Part shown: piece by piece, positions 43,782 to 52,068 of the stretch
Layout: every line of letters starts with the position of its first letter
How positions within the stretch are numbered: the first letter of the stretch is position 1
NCBI RefSeq assembly: GCF_029714325.1
Contig: NZ_CP121666.1
Location: 6,851,001 to 6,915,000 of the forward strand
From: Bradyrhizobium sp. CB1717
GTDB lineage: Bacteria > Pseudomonadota > Alphaproteobacteria > Rhizobiales > Xanthobacteraceae
DNA: 64,000 nucleotides
Direction of reading: 5' to 3'
Translations under genes and position numbers: made by a program
Notes under the pieces: generated by a model
Told to the model about the DNA's origin: nothing
The model's database searches: none
The model's input: the letters and a program-made list of their open reading frames with translations, nothing else

Positions 43782-45191
43782 TTGTCTCAAGACCTGATCC
43801 GCGAAACCGCCAGCACCCTCGTCGACAAGCTGCGCTCCGGAGACGTCTCGCCGCTCGAGCTGCTGGATGTGCTGGAGAAGCGCATCGGTGAGGTCGACGG
43901 CAAGGTGAACGCGCTGCCGATCCTGTGCTTCGATCGCGCGCGGACCAATGCGAAAGCCATGATGCAGAAACCGGCCGGTGCGCGCGGACTGCTCGCAGGC
44001 CTGCCGGTGCCGATCAAGGACCTGACCGACGTCGCGGGCGTGCTGAACACGCAGGGCTCCCCGATCTTCAAGGACAACATTCCCGCGAAGTCCGACCTCA
44101 TGGTCGAGAATCTCGAAGCCAACGGCGCGGTGGTCTACGCCAAATCCAACACGCCGGAGTTCGGCGCCGGCGCCAACACCTTCAACGAGGTGTTTGGCGC
44201 GACGCTCAATCCCTGGGATACGACGAAATCGGCAGCGGGCTCGTCCGGCGGCGCGGCCGTGGCGCTCGCGACCGGCATGGCTTGGCTGGCGCAAGGTTCC
44301 GACATGGGCGGCTCCTTGCGCAGCCCGGCGGCATTCTGCGGCGTCGTCGGCATGCGGCCGAGCATCGGCCGCGTCGCGCATACCCCCAAATCGGGCATCG
44401 ATCGCAATCTCGGCGTGGTCGGCCCGATGGCGCGCAACGTCGAGGATCTCGCGCTGCTGCTGGATGCCATGAGCGGCGACTATGCGGACGATCCGCTGTC
44501 GCTGCCCGCCCCCACAACCTCGTTCCTGTCGGCGGCCCAGGCGGGCAAGAGACCGAAGCGCATCGCCTACTCGCCCGATCTCGGCATCACCCCTGTTGAT
44601 CCCGAAGTGAAGGCGATCACGCGGAAGGCCGCCGATCGTTTCGCGGAAGCCGGCGCCATCGTCGAGGAGGCCCATCCGGACTGGCGCGAGGCGCATGAAT
44701 GCTTCCACGTGCTGCGCGCCTTCGATTTCGCGATCACCAAGGCCAATCTGCTGCGCACCAAGCGCGACCTGCTCAAGCCCGAGGTGATCTGGAATATCGA
44801 GGAGGGCCTCAAGCTCACGGTCGAGCAGCTCGCGCGCGCCGAGGCGCAGCGCGTCGGCATGACCGCCCGCGCGGTCGAGTTCTTCAAGAGCTATGATCTG
44901 TTGCTGACACCGACGACGATCGTGCCGCCCTTCCCGATCGAAAACCGCTACGTCGCCGAATGCGCCGGCAAAAGGTTCGAGAACTACATCGAATGGCTCG
45001 GCATAGTCTACGCCATCACGCTCGCCTGCTGCCCGTCGCTGTCGCTGCCGTGCGGCTTCACGGCGTCGGGCCTGCCGGTCGGCGTGCAGGTCGTCGGCGC
45101 CCCGCGCGCCGATGCGCAGGTGATTGCCGGCGCGAAGGTGCTGGAAGACATTCTGGGCCTGCGCGGGACGACGCCGATCGATCCCAAGTGA
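43782..45191 (+). CDS. Amidase (amidase-signature family), 469 aa, TTG start
   Basis: A Ser-cisSer-Lys hydrolase of carboxamides. The triad is K79 (LPVPIKDLTDVAG), S154 (AAGSSGGAAVALA) and S178 (GSDMGGSLRSPAAFCGVVG); the 24-residue distance between the two serines is as expected. No signal peptide, so it is cytoplasmic. The start is a TTG at 43782, with AGGAG 8 bp upstream; no ATG fits. The protein closely follows the aryl/aliphatic amidase type, but the substrate is unknown. A carbamoyl/amide hydrolase here fits the nearby amino-acid importer genes. Confidence 0.92.
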   Translation: MSQDLIRETASTLVDKLRSGDVSPLELLDVLEKRIGEVDGKVNALPILCFDRARTNAKAMMQKPAGARGLLAGLPVPIKDLTDVAGVLNTQGSPIFKDNIPAKSDLMVENLEANGAVVYAKSNTPEFGAGANTFNEVFGATLNPWDTTKSAAGSSGGAAVALATGMAWLAQGSDMGGSLRSPAAFCGVVGMRPSIGRVAHTPKSGIDRNLGVVGPMARNVEDLALLLDAMSGDYADDPLSLPAPTTSFLSAAQAGKRPKRIAYSPDLGITPVDPEVKAITRKAADRFAEAGAIVEEAHPDWREAHECFHVLRAFDFAITKANLLRTKRDLLKPEVIWNIEEGLKLTVEQLARAEAQRVGMTARAVEFFKSYDLLLTPTTIVPPFPIENRYVAECAGKRFENYIEWLGIVYAITLACCPSLSLPCGFTASGLPVGVQVVGAPRADAQVIAGAKVLEDILGLRGTTPIDPK

Positions 45192-45304
45192 AGGCATAGA
45201 GCGGAGCCGCACCGGCGAGGGCATCACGCCTTCGCCGGTGCCGGCATTTCCGCCGTCAATGATCTTTGCGTGGTCGCCAGAGTCTCGGCGCCCTGGGTCA
45301 GCTC

Positions 45305-45517
45305 TTAGTCATTCACCTTCGGGCCGCCGTGGTACTGATGCGCATCGTAGCCCGCGTCCTCCGCCATGGCCGCGGAGCTCATGGAGCCCGGGTGCACCTG
45401 CGACATCCCGGCAGCGGTTTCAGAAGCGACATATGGATGGTGCACCACCTCGCGGGCTGAGGCGGCAGAGCAAAGCGCGACCACAACGGCCGACGCGGCG
45501 AGAACAGATTTGATCAT
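45305..45517 (-). CDS. Small secreted His/Met-rich protein, unknown function, 70 aa
   Basis: The start MIKSVLAASAVVVALCSAAS at 45517 is a clean signal peptide, with cleavage likely after SAASA. The mature 49 residues are rich in His, Met, Ser and Ala (REVVHHPYVAS, GMSQVHPGSMSS, DAHQYHGGPKVND). GAGGCACG precedes the start. A longer in-frame reading to 45619 has no support. The composition suggests possible metal binding in the periplasm, but I do not recognise a family. It is convergent with the amidase and on the same strand as the aapQM-like genes, which end 123 bp to its right. Confidence 0.65.
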   Translation of the reverse strand: MIKSVLAASAVVVALCSAASAREVVHHPYVASETAAGMSQVHPGSMSSAAMAEDAGYDAHQYHGGPKVND

Positions 45518-45639
45518 GATTCGACGTGCCTCTTGTTGACTGCCACCAGCAAAGAACAGGTGGATCCCGCGACGTAGGATTCCCAGTCGAAATCCCGTGT
45601 CGCGTTGTAGGCACGACATAAAGAGTTCGTGTTCCCGGA

Positions 45640-46749
45640 TTACCGCGAGGCGGTGCTTGCCTCAAGACTTCGGCTGTAGCGCGACATCGCGAAGCAAAAG
45701 ACGAAGTAGATCGCGGCCACGAAGATGTAGACCTCGACCGAAAACTGCTGCCAGGCAGGATCGATGATCGCGGTCTTGGCTGTCGTCAGCAGGTCGAAGA
45801 TGCCGATGATCAGGACGAGACTGGTGTCCTTGAAGAAGGCGATGAAGGTGTTGACCAGCGGCGGGATGACATGGCGGATCGCCTGCGGCAGGACGATCAG
45901 CCGATGCTTGCGCCAGTAGGACAGTCCCAGCGCGTCGGCCGCTTCATACTGTCCGCGTGGCACGGCCTGGAGGCCGCCGCGGATGACCTCGGCAAGATAG
46001 GCACCGGCGAACAGGATGATCGCGATCTGGGCGCGCAGCAGTTTGTCGATGTTGAAGCCGCTGGGCATGAACAGCGGAAACATCACGCTCGCCATGAACA
46101 GCAGGCTGACCAGCGGCACGCCGCGGATCAGCTCGACATAGAGCACGCTGAGTGAGCGGATCGCCGGCAGCTTCGAGCGCCGGCCGAGCGCGACAAGGAT
46201 GCCGAGCGGGAAGCCGAAGGCAAGACCGAACGTCGCCAGGATCAGCGTCACGGGAAGGCCGCCCCAGCGGTCCTGCGAGACGAAGGACAGGCCGAACACG
46301 CCGCCCCACATCAGCACGCTGATCAGCGCCAGTGCGCCGATCCAGAGATAGACAAGCTCGCGCCGCCACAGCGCGCGGCGGGTCGAGAGATAGTACAGCG
46401 CGATGAACAGCAGCACTGCCAGCGCCGGTCGCCACTGCTCGTCGAAAGGATAGGTGCCGAACAGGATGAAGCGGTATTTCTCGGGAATGATGGCCCAGCA
46501 GGCTCCGAGACCGCGCGCCGCCTTGCAGGCACTGGAATCGTTGGCCGGTGTCAACCAGACCGCGTTGGCGATGCCCCATTGCAAGAAGCTGAAGATGCCC
46601 TTGGCGAGGATCGCCAGCAGCACGATCGTGAGGATACCGTTCGGGATCGACGAGAACAGATTCTTGCGCAACCAGCGCAGCACCGGATTGCCGATCTGCG
46701 GCCGGCGGGCGGCGCGGGGTGCATCGGGCATGTCGGTGATCGCAGTCAT
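45640..46749 (-). CDS. aapM: General amino acid ABC transporter permease AapM-like, 369 aa
   Basis: A polar amino-acid (HisMQ-type) permease with the long AapM architecture: an N-terminal cytoplasmic stretch, TM segments before residue 130, a periplasmic insert (WLTPANDSSACKAARGLGACWA) and the permease core. The core has VTLILATFGLAFGFPLGILVAL, YVELIRGVPLVSLLFMASVMFP and the coupling EAA loop (EVIRGGLQAVPRGQYEAADALGLSYWRK). GIFDLLTTAKTAI is typical of AapM. It lies 2 bp after aapQ. The matching ATPase AapP is not in the window. Confidence 0.9.
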   Translation of the reverse strand: MTAITDMPDAPRAARRPQIGNPVLRWLRKNLFSSIPNGILTIVLLAILAKGIFSFLQWGIANAVWLTPANDSSACKAARGLGACWAIIPEKYRFILFGTYPFDEQWRPALAVLLFIALYYLSTRRALWRRELVYLWIGALALISVLMWGGVFGLSFVSQDRWGGLPVTLILATFGLAFGFPLGILVALGRRSKLPAIRSLSVLYVELIRGVPLVSLLFMASVMFPLFMPSGFNIDKLLRAQIAIILFAGAYLAEVIRGGLQAVPRGQYEAADALGLSYWRKHRLIVLPQAIRHVIPPLVNTFIAFFKDTSLVLIIGIFDLLTTAKTAIIDPAWQQFSVEVYIFVAAIYFVFCFAMSRYSRSLEASTASR

Positions 46750-46751
46750 GC

Positions 46752-47936
46752 TCAGCGCTCCACCAGCGCGATGCGCGCGTTGTACCAGTTCATGAAGAAG
46801 CTGATGGAAAGGCTGATGGTCAGGAACACCGCCATGATCAGCGCGATGGCCTCGATCGCCTGCCCGGTCTGGTTCAGCGTGGTGTTGGCGACCGAGACCA
46901 CGTCCTGGTAACCGATCGCGACCGCCAGCGAGGAATTCTTGGTCAGGTTGAGATACTGGCTCGTCATCGGCGGCACGATCACGCGCAGCGCCTGCGGCAG
47001 GATGATCTGCCGCAGCATGAAGCTGCGGCGCAGGCCGAGCGCATTGGCGGCATCCCACTGGCCACGCGGCACCGACTGAATGCCGCTACGGACGATCTCG
47101 GCGATGAAGGCCGAGGTGTACGTCACGAGCGCGATCAGCAGCGCAAAATATTCCGGGGCGAGCGTCAGCCCGCCGACGAAGTTGAAGCCGCGCAGCTGCG
47201 GCCACTCGATCGTCCAGGATACGCCGAGCACCAGCGAGACGGCCGCCGGCAGCGCGACGATGAGACCGAGCGCAAAGGGCCAGGCCGGTCGCGGCTTGCC
47301 GTCGCGCATCTGCTGGGCGATCAGCCGTCGCCGGATGATATAGAACACAGCCAGACCCAGCACCGCCGCGCCGAGCACCCAGAGCTGTGGCGGCCCGAAC
47401 GGGATCGCCGGCAGGATCAGGCCGCGATTGGAGAGGAACACGCCCTCGACGGGCCGCCACGCTGCGCGCGCGGCGGGCAGCGCCTGCATCAGGACGTACC
47501 AGAACAGCAGCTGGAGCAGCAGCGGGATGTCGCGGAGCGTTTCGACATAGACCGCGGCGAGCCGCGACAGCAGCCAGTTGGCCGACAGCCGGGAGACGCC
47601 GATCAGCGTGCCGAGGACGGTCGCGAGCACGATGCCGATCACCGCGACACGCAGCGTGTTGGCGATGCCGACGACGAAGGCCCAGAGATACGTATCCCTC
47701 GGATTGTAGGCAAGCAGGCTGTCGGCAATCGGCATGCCGGCCTCGCGGCCGAGGAAGGCGAAGCCGGTGGTGATGCGGCGGGCCGACAGGTTGGTGACTG
47801 TGTTGGACCAGAGGAAGGCGATCACTCCGACCGCGATCCCGACCACCAGCACCTGCCAGAACAGGCCCTTCAATTCGTTGCGCCCGAGCGCGAAGAAGCG
47901 GCGGCGCGGCGGCGGTCTGGGATGATCGGCGGTCAC
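46752..47936 (-). CDS. aapQ: General amino acid ABC transporter permease AapQ-like, 394 aa
   Basis: Another HisMQ-type permease. After the first TM (WQVLVVGIAVGVIAFLWSN) it has the AapQ-typical GFAFLGREAGMPIADSLLAY segment, GIANTLRVAVIGIVLATVLG, and YVETLRDIPLLLQLLFWYVLM. The coupling loop is AEIVRSGIQSVPRGQWDAANALGLRRSF. GYQDVVSVANTTLNQTGQAIE matches AapQ/YhdX closely. It starts 87 bp from the divergent rpiR-type regulator and heads an operon with aapM. The binding protein aapJ-like gene lies on the opposite strand at 50262-51272. Confidence 0.9.
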   Translation of the reverse strand: MTADHPRPPPRRRFFALGRNELKGLFWQVLVVGIAVGVIAFLWSNTVTNLSARRITTGFAFLGREAGMPIADSLLAYNPRDTYLWAFVVGIANTLRVAVIGIVLATVLGTLIGVSRLSANWLLSRLAAVYVETLRDIPLLLQLLFWYVLMQALPAARAAWRPVEGVFLSNRGLILPAIPFGPPQLWVLGAAVLGLAVFYIIRRRLIAQQMRDGKPRPAWPFALGLIVALPAAVSLVLGVSWTIEWPQLRGFNFVGGLTLAPEYFALLIALVTYTSAFIAEIVRSGIQSVPRGQWDAANALGLRRSFMLRQIILPQALRVIVPPMTSQYLNLTKNSSLAVAIGYQDVVSVANTTLNQTGQAIEAIALIMAVFLTISLSISFFMNWYNARIALVER

Positions 47937-47986
47937 AGCACAAAAATCCTTCTCAAATGCAGCGATTTCCGGCGGCGCACGTCAAC

Positions 47987-48026
47987 TGTTGCACCAAACC
48001 TCGTTTCATGCAACAAATGTTTCATG
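47987..48026. promoter_or_regulatory. RpiR-type operator overlapping the regulator's start codon
   Basis: TGCAACA (48009-48015) and TGTTTCA (48018-48024), separated by AA, form a 16-bp palindrome with one mismatch whose last base is the A of the start codon. TGTTGCA (47987-47993) is an exact inverted partner of the first arm. GTTTCATG also repeats directly at 48003-48010 and 48019-48026. It fits autorepression and control of divergent aapQM. Confidence 0.65.
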
Positions 48027-48896
48027 GCCGAGCCCGCGAAATCCTCGCCCCTGAGCGAACTGCGCATCGCATTGCCATCGCTCCCCCTGCGCCTGCAGGA
48101 GGTCGGCCGCTTCGTCGCCGCCAATGATTACGACGCCACCACCCGTTCGATGCGCGATCTCGCTGCCGAAGCCGGCGCCGACCCTGCCGCGTTCACGCGG
48201 CTCGCCAAGGCGATCGGCTATTCAGGCTGGGACGAGCTGCGCGCCGCACTGACGGAAGCGCGGCGGCCCTCGCAGACCTCGCCCTTCTCCGGCCGGGCGA
48301 AGAGCCGCCGCCACGGCCCCAACGCCGATGTCGCGCTCGTCATCGACAAGCTCGAAGCCGAGGCCGCCGGCCTTCCACGCATTCCGGCGCACCCGATTGC
48401 AGAAGCCGCACGCGCGCTGCACGAGGCGAAGCGGATCTGGATCGCAGGCTATCGGAGCTGCCGCAGCGTGGCGGAGCTGTTGAACTACGAGCTGCGGCTG
48501 TTCCGCCCCGAGCAGGTGCAGCTCATCGGCGCATCCGGCCCCGACGATCTCGATCTCGGCGCGTTCCGTCCCGGCGAAGCCGTCATCGTCGTCGGCTTCC
48601 TGCCTTACACGCATGCGAGCGTCCGCGTCGCGCAGGCCGCTCATCGCAGCGGCGCAACGCTGATCGCGATTGCGGACAGCCTCTCGGCACCAATGGCCGA
48701 GGGCGCCGACCACGTGCTGCTGTTCGAGGCGGCGTCGTCGCCCGGCTTTTTCCCCAGTCTTACGGGCGCGATCGCGATCGCGCAGTCGCTCGCGGCGGTG
48801 ACGTTCTCGCTTGGCGGCGTCGCCGCGAAGAAGCGTCTGGAAAATACCGAGGCTCGGCTTGCCGCGGCCTCCACCTACGTCTCGGAGAAAGGTTGA
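48024..48896 (+). CDS. MurR/RpiR family transcriptional regulator, 290 aa
   Basis: An N-terminal helix-turn-helix (LSELRIALPSLPLRLQEVGR then FVAANDYDATTRSMRDLAAE, about residues 8-50) precedes a SIS sugar/ligand-binding domain starting near residue 115 (KRIWIAGYRSCRSVAELLNY) with GEAVIVVGFLPYTHASV. The helix-turn-helix helices are less conserved than the SIS domain. Start at the ATG at 48024; earlier in-frame codons reach into the promoter. It is divergent from aapQM and followed 3 bp later by a class III aminotransferase, so it probably controls amino-acid uptake and catabolism here. Confidence 0.88.
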   Translation: MAEPAKSSPLSELRIALPSLPLRLQEVGRFVAANDYDATTRSMRDLAAEAGADPAAFTRLAKAIGYSGWDELRAALTEARRPSQTSPFSGRAKSRRHGPNADVALVIDKLEAEAAGLPRIPAHPIAEAARALHEAKRIWIAGYRSCRSVAELLNYELRLFRPEQVQLIGASGPDDLDLGAFRPGEAVIVVGFLPYTHASVRVAQAAHRSGATLIAIADSLSAPMAEGADHVLLFEAASSPGFFPSLTGAIAIAQSLAAVTFSLGGVAAKKRLENTEARLAAASTYVSEKG

Positions 48897-48899
48897 TCC

Positions 48900-50249
48900 A
48901 TGAGCACTCGCACCAGCCGCGTGCTGCACCGTTCGTTGCGTGAGACTCCGCCGAAGGCGATCGGCGGCGAAGGCGTCTATCTATTTGCCGAAGACGGCCG
49001 CCGCATCATCGACGCCTCCGGCGGCGCGGCCGTCTCCTGCCTCGGCCACCAGCATCCGCGCGTGATCACGGCGATGGCGAAACAGGCCTCGACGCTCGCC
49101 TATGCCCACACCGCCTTCTTCTCCTCCGAGCCGGCCGAAGCGCTGGCCGAGAGGCTGGTCGGACACGAGCCCGGCGGCCTCGCCTATGCCTATTTCGTCA
49201 GCGGCGGATCGGAAGCGATCGAAGCCAGCATCAAGCTGGCGCGGCAATATTTCATCGAGCGCGGCGAGCCGCAGCGGCAGCATTTCATCGCGCGGCGGCA
49301 GAGCTATCACGGCAACACGCTCGGCGCGCTCGCCGCCGGCGGCAATGCCTGGCGCCGTGCGCCCTATGCACCGCTGCTTTCCGCAGCATTCAGCCACGTC
49401 ACGCCGGCCTTTGCCTATCACGAGAAGCGCGAGGAGGAATCCGACGCACGGTTCGTGGCGCGACTGGCCGCGGAGCTCGAAGCCGAATTCCAGCGGCTTG
49501 GCCCTGACACTGTGGCGGCATTCCTGGCCGAGCCCGTCGTCGGCGCCACTGCGGGCGCGGTGACGGCCCCCGACGGTTACTTCAAGGCGGTCCGCGAGAT
49601 CTGCGACCGGCACGGCGCGCTGTTGATCCTCGACGAGGTCATGAGCGGCATGGGCCGCACCGGCACCACGCATGCCTGGGAGCAGGAAGGCGTCGCCCCT
49701 GACATCCAGGCGATCGCAAAAGGTCTCGGCGGCGGCTACCAGCCGATCGGCGCGATGCTTGCGAGTGGGAAGATCATCGACGCGATCCGCGCGGGCTCGG
49801 GCGCCTTCCAGCACGGCCATACCTACCTCGCACATCCCCTCGCCTGCGCGGCCGCGCTCGCGGTGCAGGATGTGATCCGCGAGGACGGCCTGCTCGACAA
49901 GGTCAAGGAACGCGGCCGGCAGCTCGAGCAGCGTCTGACCGAGCGCTTCGGCAACCACCGCCATGTCGGCGACATCAGGGGCCGCGGGCTGTTCTGGGCG
50001 ATCGAGCTCGTTGCCGATCGCCCGACGCGCGCCTCGTTCGATCCCGCGCTCAAGCTGCACCAGAAGATCAAGGCCGAGGCTTTTGCCAACGGGCTCGGCT
50101 GCTATCCCGGCGGCGGCACCGTCGACGGCGTCCGCGGCGATCATGTGCTGCTGGCGCCGCCCTATATCGCATCGGCAGATGAGATCGATCAGATCGTCGA
50201 CAAGCTCGGCACGGCCGTCGACAACGTGTTGCGTAGTGTCAATCACTGA
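48900..50249 (+). CDS. Class III PLP-dependent aminotransferase, 449 aa
   Basis: An omega-amino-acid:pyruvate or similar aminotransferase. GGAAVSCLGHQHPRVITAM, YFVSGGSEAIEASIKLARQY and RRQSYHGNTLGALAAGG form the N-terminal half. The PLP-binding motif LLILDEVMSGMGRTGTTHAW carries D245, and K274 (AIAKGLGGGYQPIGAM) forms the Schiff base. The length and the motif YHGNT fit the class III family. GAAAGGTTGATCC precedes the start. It follows the RpiR regulator by 3 bp and precedes the aapJ-like gene by 12 bp, so the regulator probably controls all three. Confidence 0.92.
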   Translation: MSTRTSRVLHRSLRETPPKAIGGEGVYLFAEDGRRIIDASGGAAVSCLGHQHPRVITAMAKQASTLAYAHTAFFSSEPAEALAERLVGHEPGGLAYAYFVSGGSEAIEASIKLARQYFIERGEPQRQHFIARRQSYHGNTLGALAAGGNAWRRAPYAPLLSAAFSHVTPAFAYHEKREEESDARFVARLAAELEAEFQRLGPDTVAAFLAEPVVGATAGAVTAPDGYFKAVREICDRHGALLILDEVMSGMGRTGTTHAWEQEGVAPDIQAIAKGLGGGYQPIGAMLASGKIIDAIRAGSGAFQHGHTYLAHPLACAAALAVQDVIREDGLLDKVKERGRQLEQRLTERFGNHRHVGDIRGRGLFWAIELVADRPTRASFDPALKLHQKIKAEAFANGLGCYPGGGTVDGVRGDHVLLAPPYIASADEIDQIVDKLGTAVDNVLRSVNH

Positions 50250-50261
50250 GGGGAGAGTAGT

Positions 50262-51272
50262 ATGAGGAACGTGGTTATCGCAGCGGGCGTGCTCGCGGCA
50301 TCGACGGTTGTTGCGCACGCGGCGACGCTCGACACGGTGAAGAGCCGCGGCACGCTGGTGTGCGGCGTCAGCGCCGGGTTTGCCGGCTTCTCCGCGCCGG
50401 ACTCGCAAGGCAATTACAAGGGCCTCGACGTCGACTATTGCCGCGCGCTCGCCGCCGGCGTGCTCGGCGATGCCAGCAAGGTACGTTACGTCTCGCTGAC
50501 GGCGCAAAACCGCTTCACCGCGCTGCAATCGGGCGAGATCGACGTGCTCTACCGCAACTCGACGCAGACCTATTTGCGCGGCGTGACGCTGGGCCTGCGC
50601 CAGGGCCCGATCAACTTCTACGACGGCCAGGGCTTTGTGGTGAAGAAGGACCTCGGCGTGAAGGAGCTGAAGGACCTCAAGGGCGCCACGGTCTGCGTCG
50701 CGCAGGGCACCACGCACGAGGTCACGCTCGGCGATTACGGCCGCGCCAACGGCATTGACTGGAAGCCGCTGGTGTTCGACCGCGTCGACACCATGTACCA
50801 GACCTTCTTCGGCGGCCGCTGCGATGCCATGACCCAGGACGCCTCCGCGCTCGCCGGCGCGGTGACCACTGCGGCACCGAATCCGGCCGACTACGTCGTG
50901 CTGCCGCAGACCATCAGCAAGGAGCCGCTCGGTCCCTTCACCCGCAACGGCGACGAGGTCTGGAGCGACATCATCACCTGGCTGCATTACGGCCTGATCG
51001 AGGCCGAGGAGCTTGGCGTCACGCAAGCCAATGTCGAGGAGATGACGAAGTCGCAGACGCCGGCGATCCAGCGCCTGCTGGGTGCTTCGGGCGATCTCGG
51101 CTCGCGACTTGGGCTCGACAACAAATGGCTGGTCACCGCGATCAAGGCCACCGGCAATTACGGCGAGATCTACGAGCGCAATGTCGGCAAGGCGAGCCCG
51201 CTCAAGCTCGATCGCGGCCTCAACGGCCTCTGGAGCAAGGGCGGCTTGATGTACGCGGTGCCGTTCAAGTAA
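50262..51272 (+). CDS. aapJ: General amino acid ABC transporter substrate-binding protein AapJ-like, 336 aa
   Basis: A periplasmic type II binding protein. Signal peptide MRNVVIAAGVLAASTVVAHA, then ATLDTVKSRGTLVCGVSAGF, the AapJ-like mature N-terminus. GFSAPDSQGNYKGLDVDYCR, RFTALQSGEIDVLYRNSTQT and FFGGRCDAMTQDASALAG follow the family closely. It would deliver amino acids to AapQM in the inner membrane. It lies 12 bp after the aminotransferase, with AGGGGAGAG before its ATG, and is encoded on the opposite strand from aapQM, unlike the usual aapJQMP order. Confidence 0.9.
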   Translation: MRNVVIAAGVLAASTVVAHAATLDTVKSRGTLVCGVSAGFAGFSAPDSQGNYKGLDVDYCRALAAGVLGDASKVRYVSLTAQNRFTALQSGEIDVLYRNSTQTYLRGVTLGLRQGPINFYDGQGFVVKKDLGVKELKDLKGATVCVAQGTTHEVTLGDYGRANGIDWKPLVFDRVDTMYQTFFGGRCDAMTQDASALAGAVTTAAPNPADYVVLPQTISKEPLGPFTRNGDEVWSDIITWLHYGLIEAEELGVTQANVEEMTKSQTPAIQRLLGASGDLGSRLGLDNKWLVTAIKATGNYGEIYERNVGKASPLKLDRGLNGLWSKGGLMYAVPFK

Positions 51273-51280
51273 AGGACGGC

Positions 51281-51392
51281 GTGTCCCGGACGCGCTGCAG
51301 CGTGCAGCGCTGCGGCGCAGCCGGGACCCAACGGCCACAATAGGCCCCGGCTCTGCAGCGCAATACTGCGCATTGCGCTGCGTCCGGGGCAC
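51281..51392. repeat. Intergenic palindromic repeat, GTGTCCCGGACGCGC variant
   Basis: GTGTCCCGGACGCGCTGCAG at the left and TGCGCTGCGTCCGGGGCAC at the right flank CAGCCGGGACCC / GGCCCCGGCT arms. It fills most of the 145-bp gap between the aapJ-like and racemase-like genes. I see no exact family partner in the window. Confidence 0.8.
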
Positions 51393-51417
51393 GAGACCTA
51401 CCAGGTAGTCACGTTCA

Positions 51418-52068
51418 ATGACGACGCCCCCTCGCATCGCACTCATCCACGCCCTCAAGCACTCCATCGCCCCGATCGAGGCGGCATTCGCGAGGGCGTG
51501 GCCCGAGGCGCGGCTGATGAACCTGCTCGACGATAGCCTGTCTGCGGATCTCGCGCGCGACGGCCAGCTCAACGATGCCATGACCGAGCGTTTTCTCGCG
51601 CTCGGCGACTACGCGGCGGCGACGGGGGCCAACGCGATCCTGTTCACCTGCTCGGCGTTCGGTCCTTGCATCGAGGCCGTCGCACGGGCGCATGCGCCGA
51701 TGTCGGTCTTGAAGCCAAACGAAGCGATGATCGAGCGCGCGGTGACGATGGGCCAGCGAATCGGCCTGCTCTCGACCTTCCCGCCAACGTTGGTCTCGAT
51801 GCCGCCGGAATTCCCCGCCTCGGTCCAGGTCGTGCCGAAACTCGCCGAGGGCGCGCTGGCGGCGCTCGACCGCGGCGACCGCGCCACACATGACCGGCTG
51901 ATCGCGGAGGCCTCGCGCGACTTACGCGATTGCGACGTCATCGCTCTGGCGCAGTTCAGCATCGCAGCGACGGCGCCGCTGGTCGCGGAGGCCACTGGCC
52001 GCCCCGTCGTGACCACTCCCGATAGTGCTGTCGACAAGCTGATGAAACTGCTGCAGGCGAAGGCCTAA
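51418..52068 (+). CDS. Asp/Glu racemase-family protein with one catalytic Cys, 216 aa
   Basis: The first half has the classical LFTCSAFGP with C78 and a nearby C84, plus GAN at about 70-72. The second active-site cysteine, normally in a GCT/xCxH motif, is absent: the matching segment reads DVIALAQFSIAATAP (about residues 173-187), with Q179, F180 and S181. A two-base racemase mechanism is therefore unlikely. Relatives with a single cysteine include arylmalonate decarboxylase and maleate isomerase-like enzymes. It follows the aapJ-like gene and its stop overlaps the convergent tetR stop by 4 bp. Confidence 0.87.
   Translation: MTTPPRIALIHALKHSIAPIEAAFARAWPEARLMNLLDDSLSADLARDGQLNDAMTERFLALGDYAAATGANAILFTCSAFGPCIEAVARAHAPMSVLKPNEAMIERAVTMGQRIGLLSTFPPTLVSMPPEFPASVQVVPKLAEGALAALDRGDRATHDRLIAEASRDLRDCDVIALAQFSIAATAPLVAEATGRPVVTTPDSAVDKLMKLLQAKA

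Noticed and set aside
48981..51581. An 866-codon open frame on the minus strand opposite the aminotransferase and aapJ-like genes
   Set aside because: It covers two well-supported genes and their intergenic gap, with no ribosome-binding site or family motif of its own.
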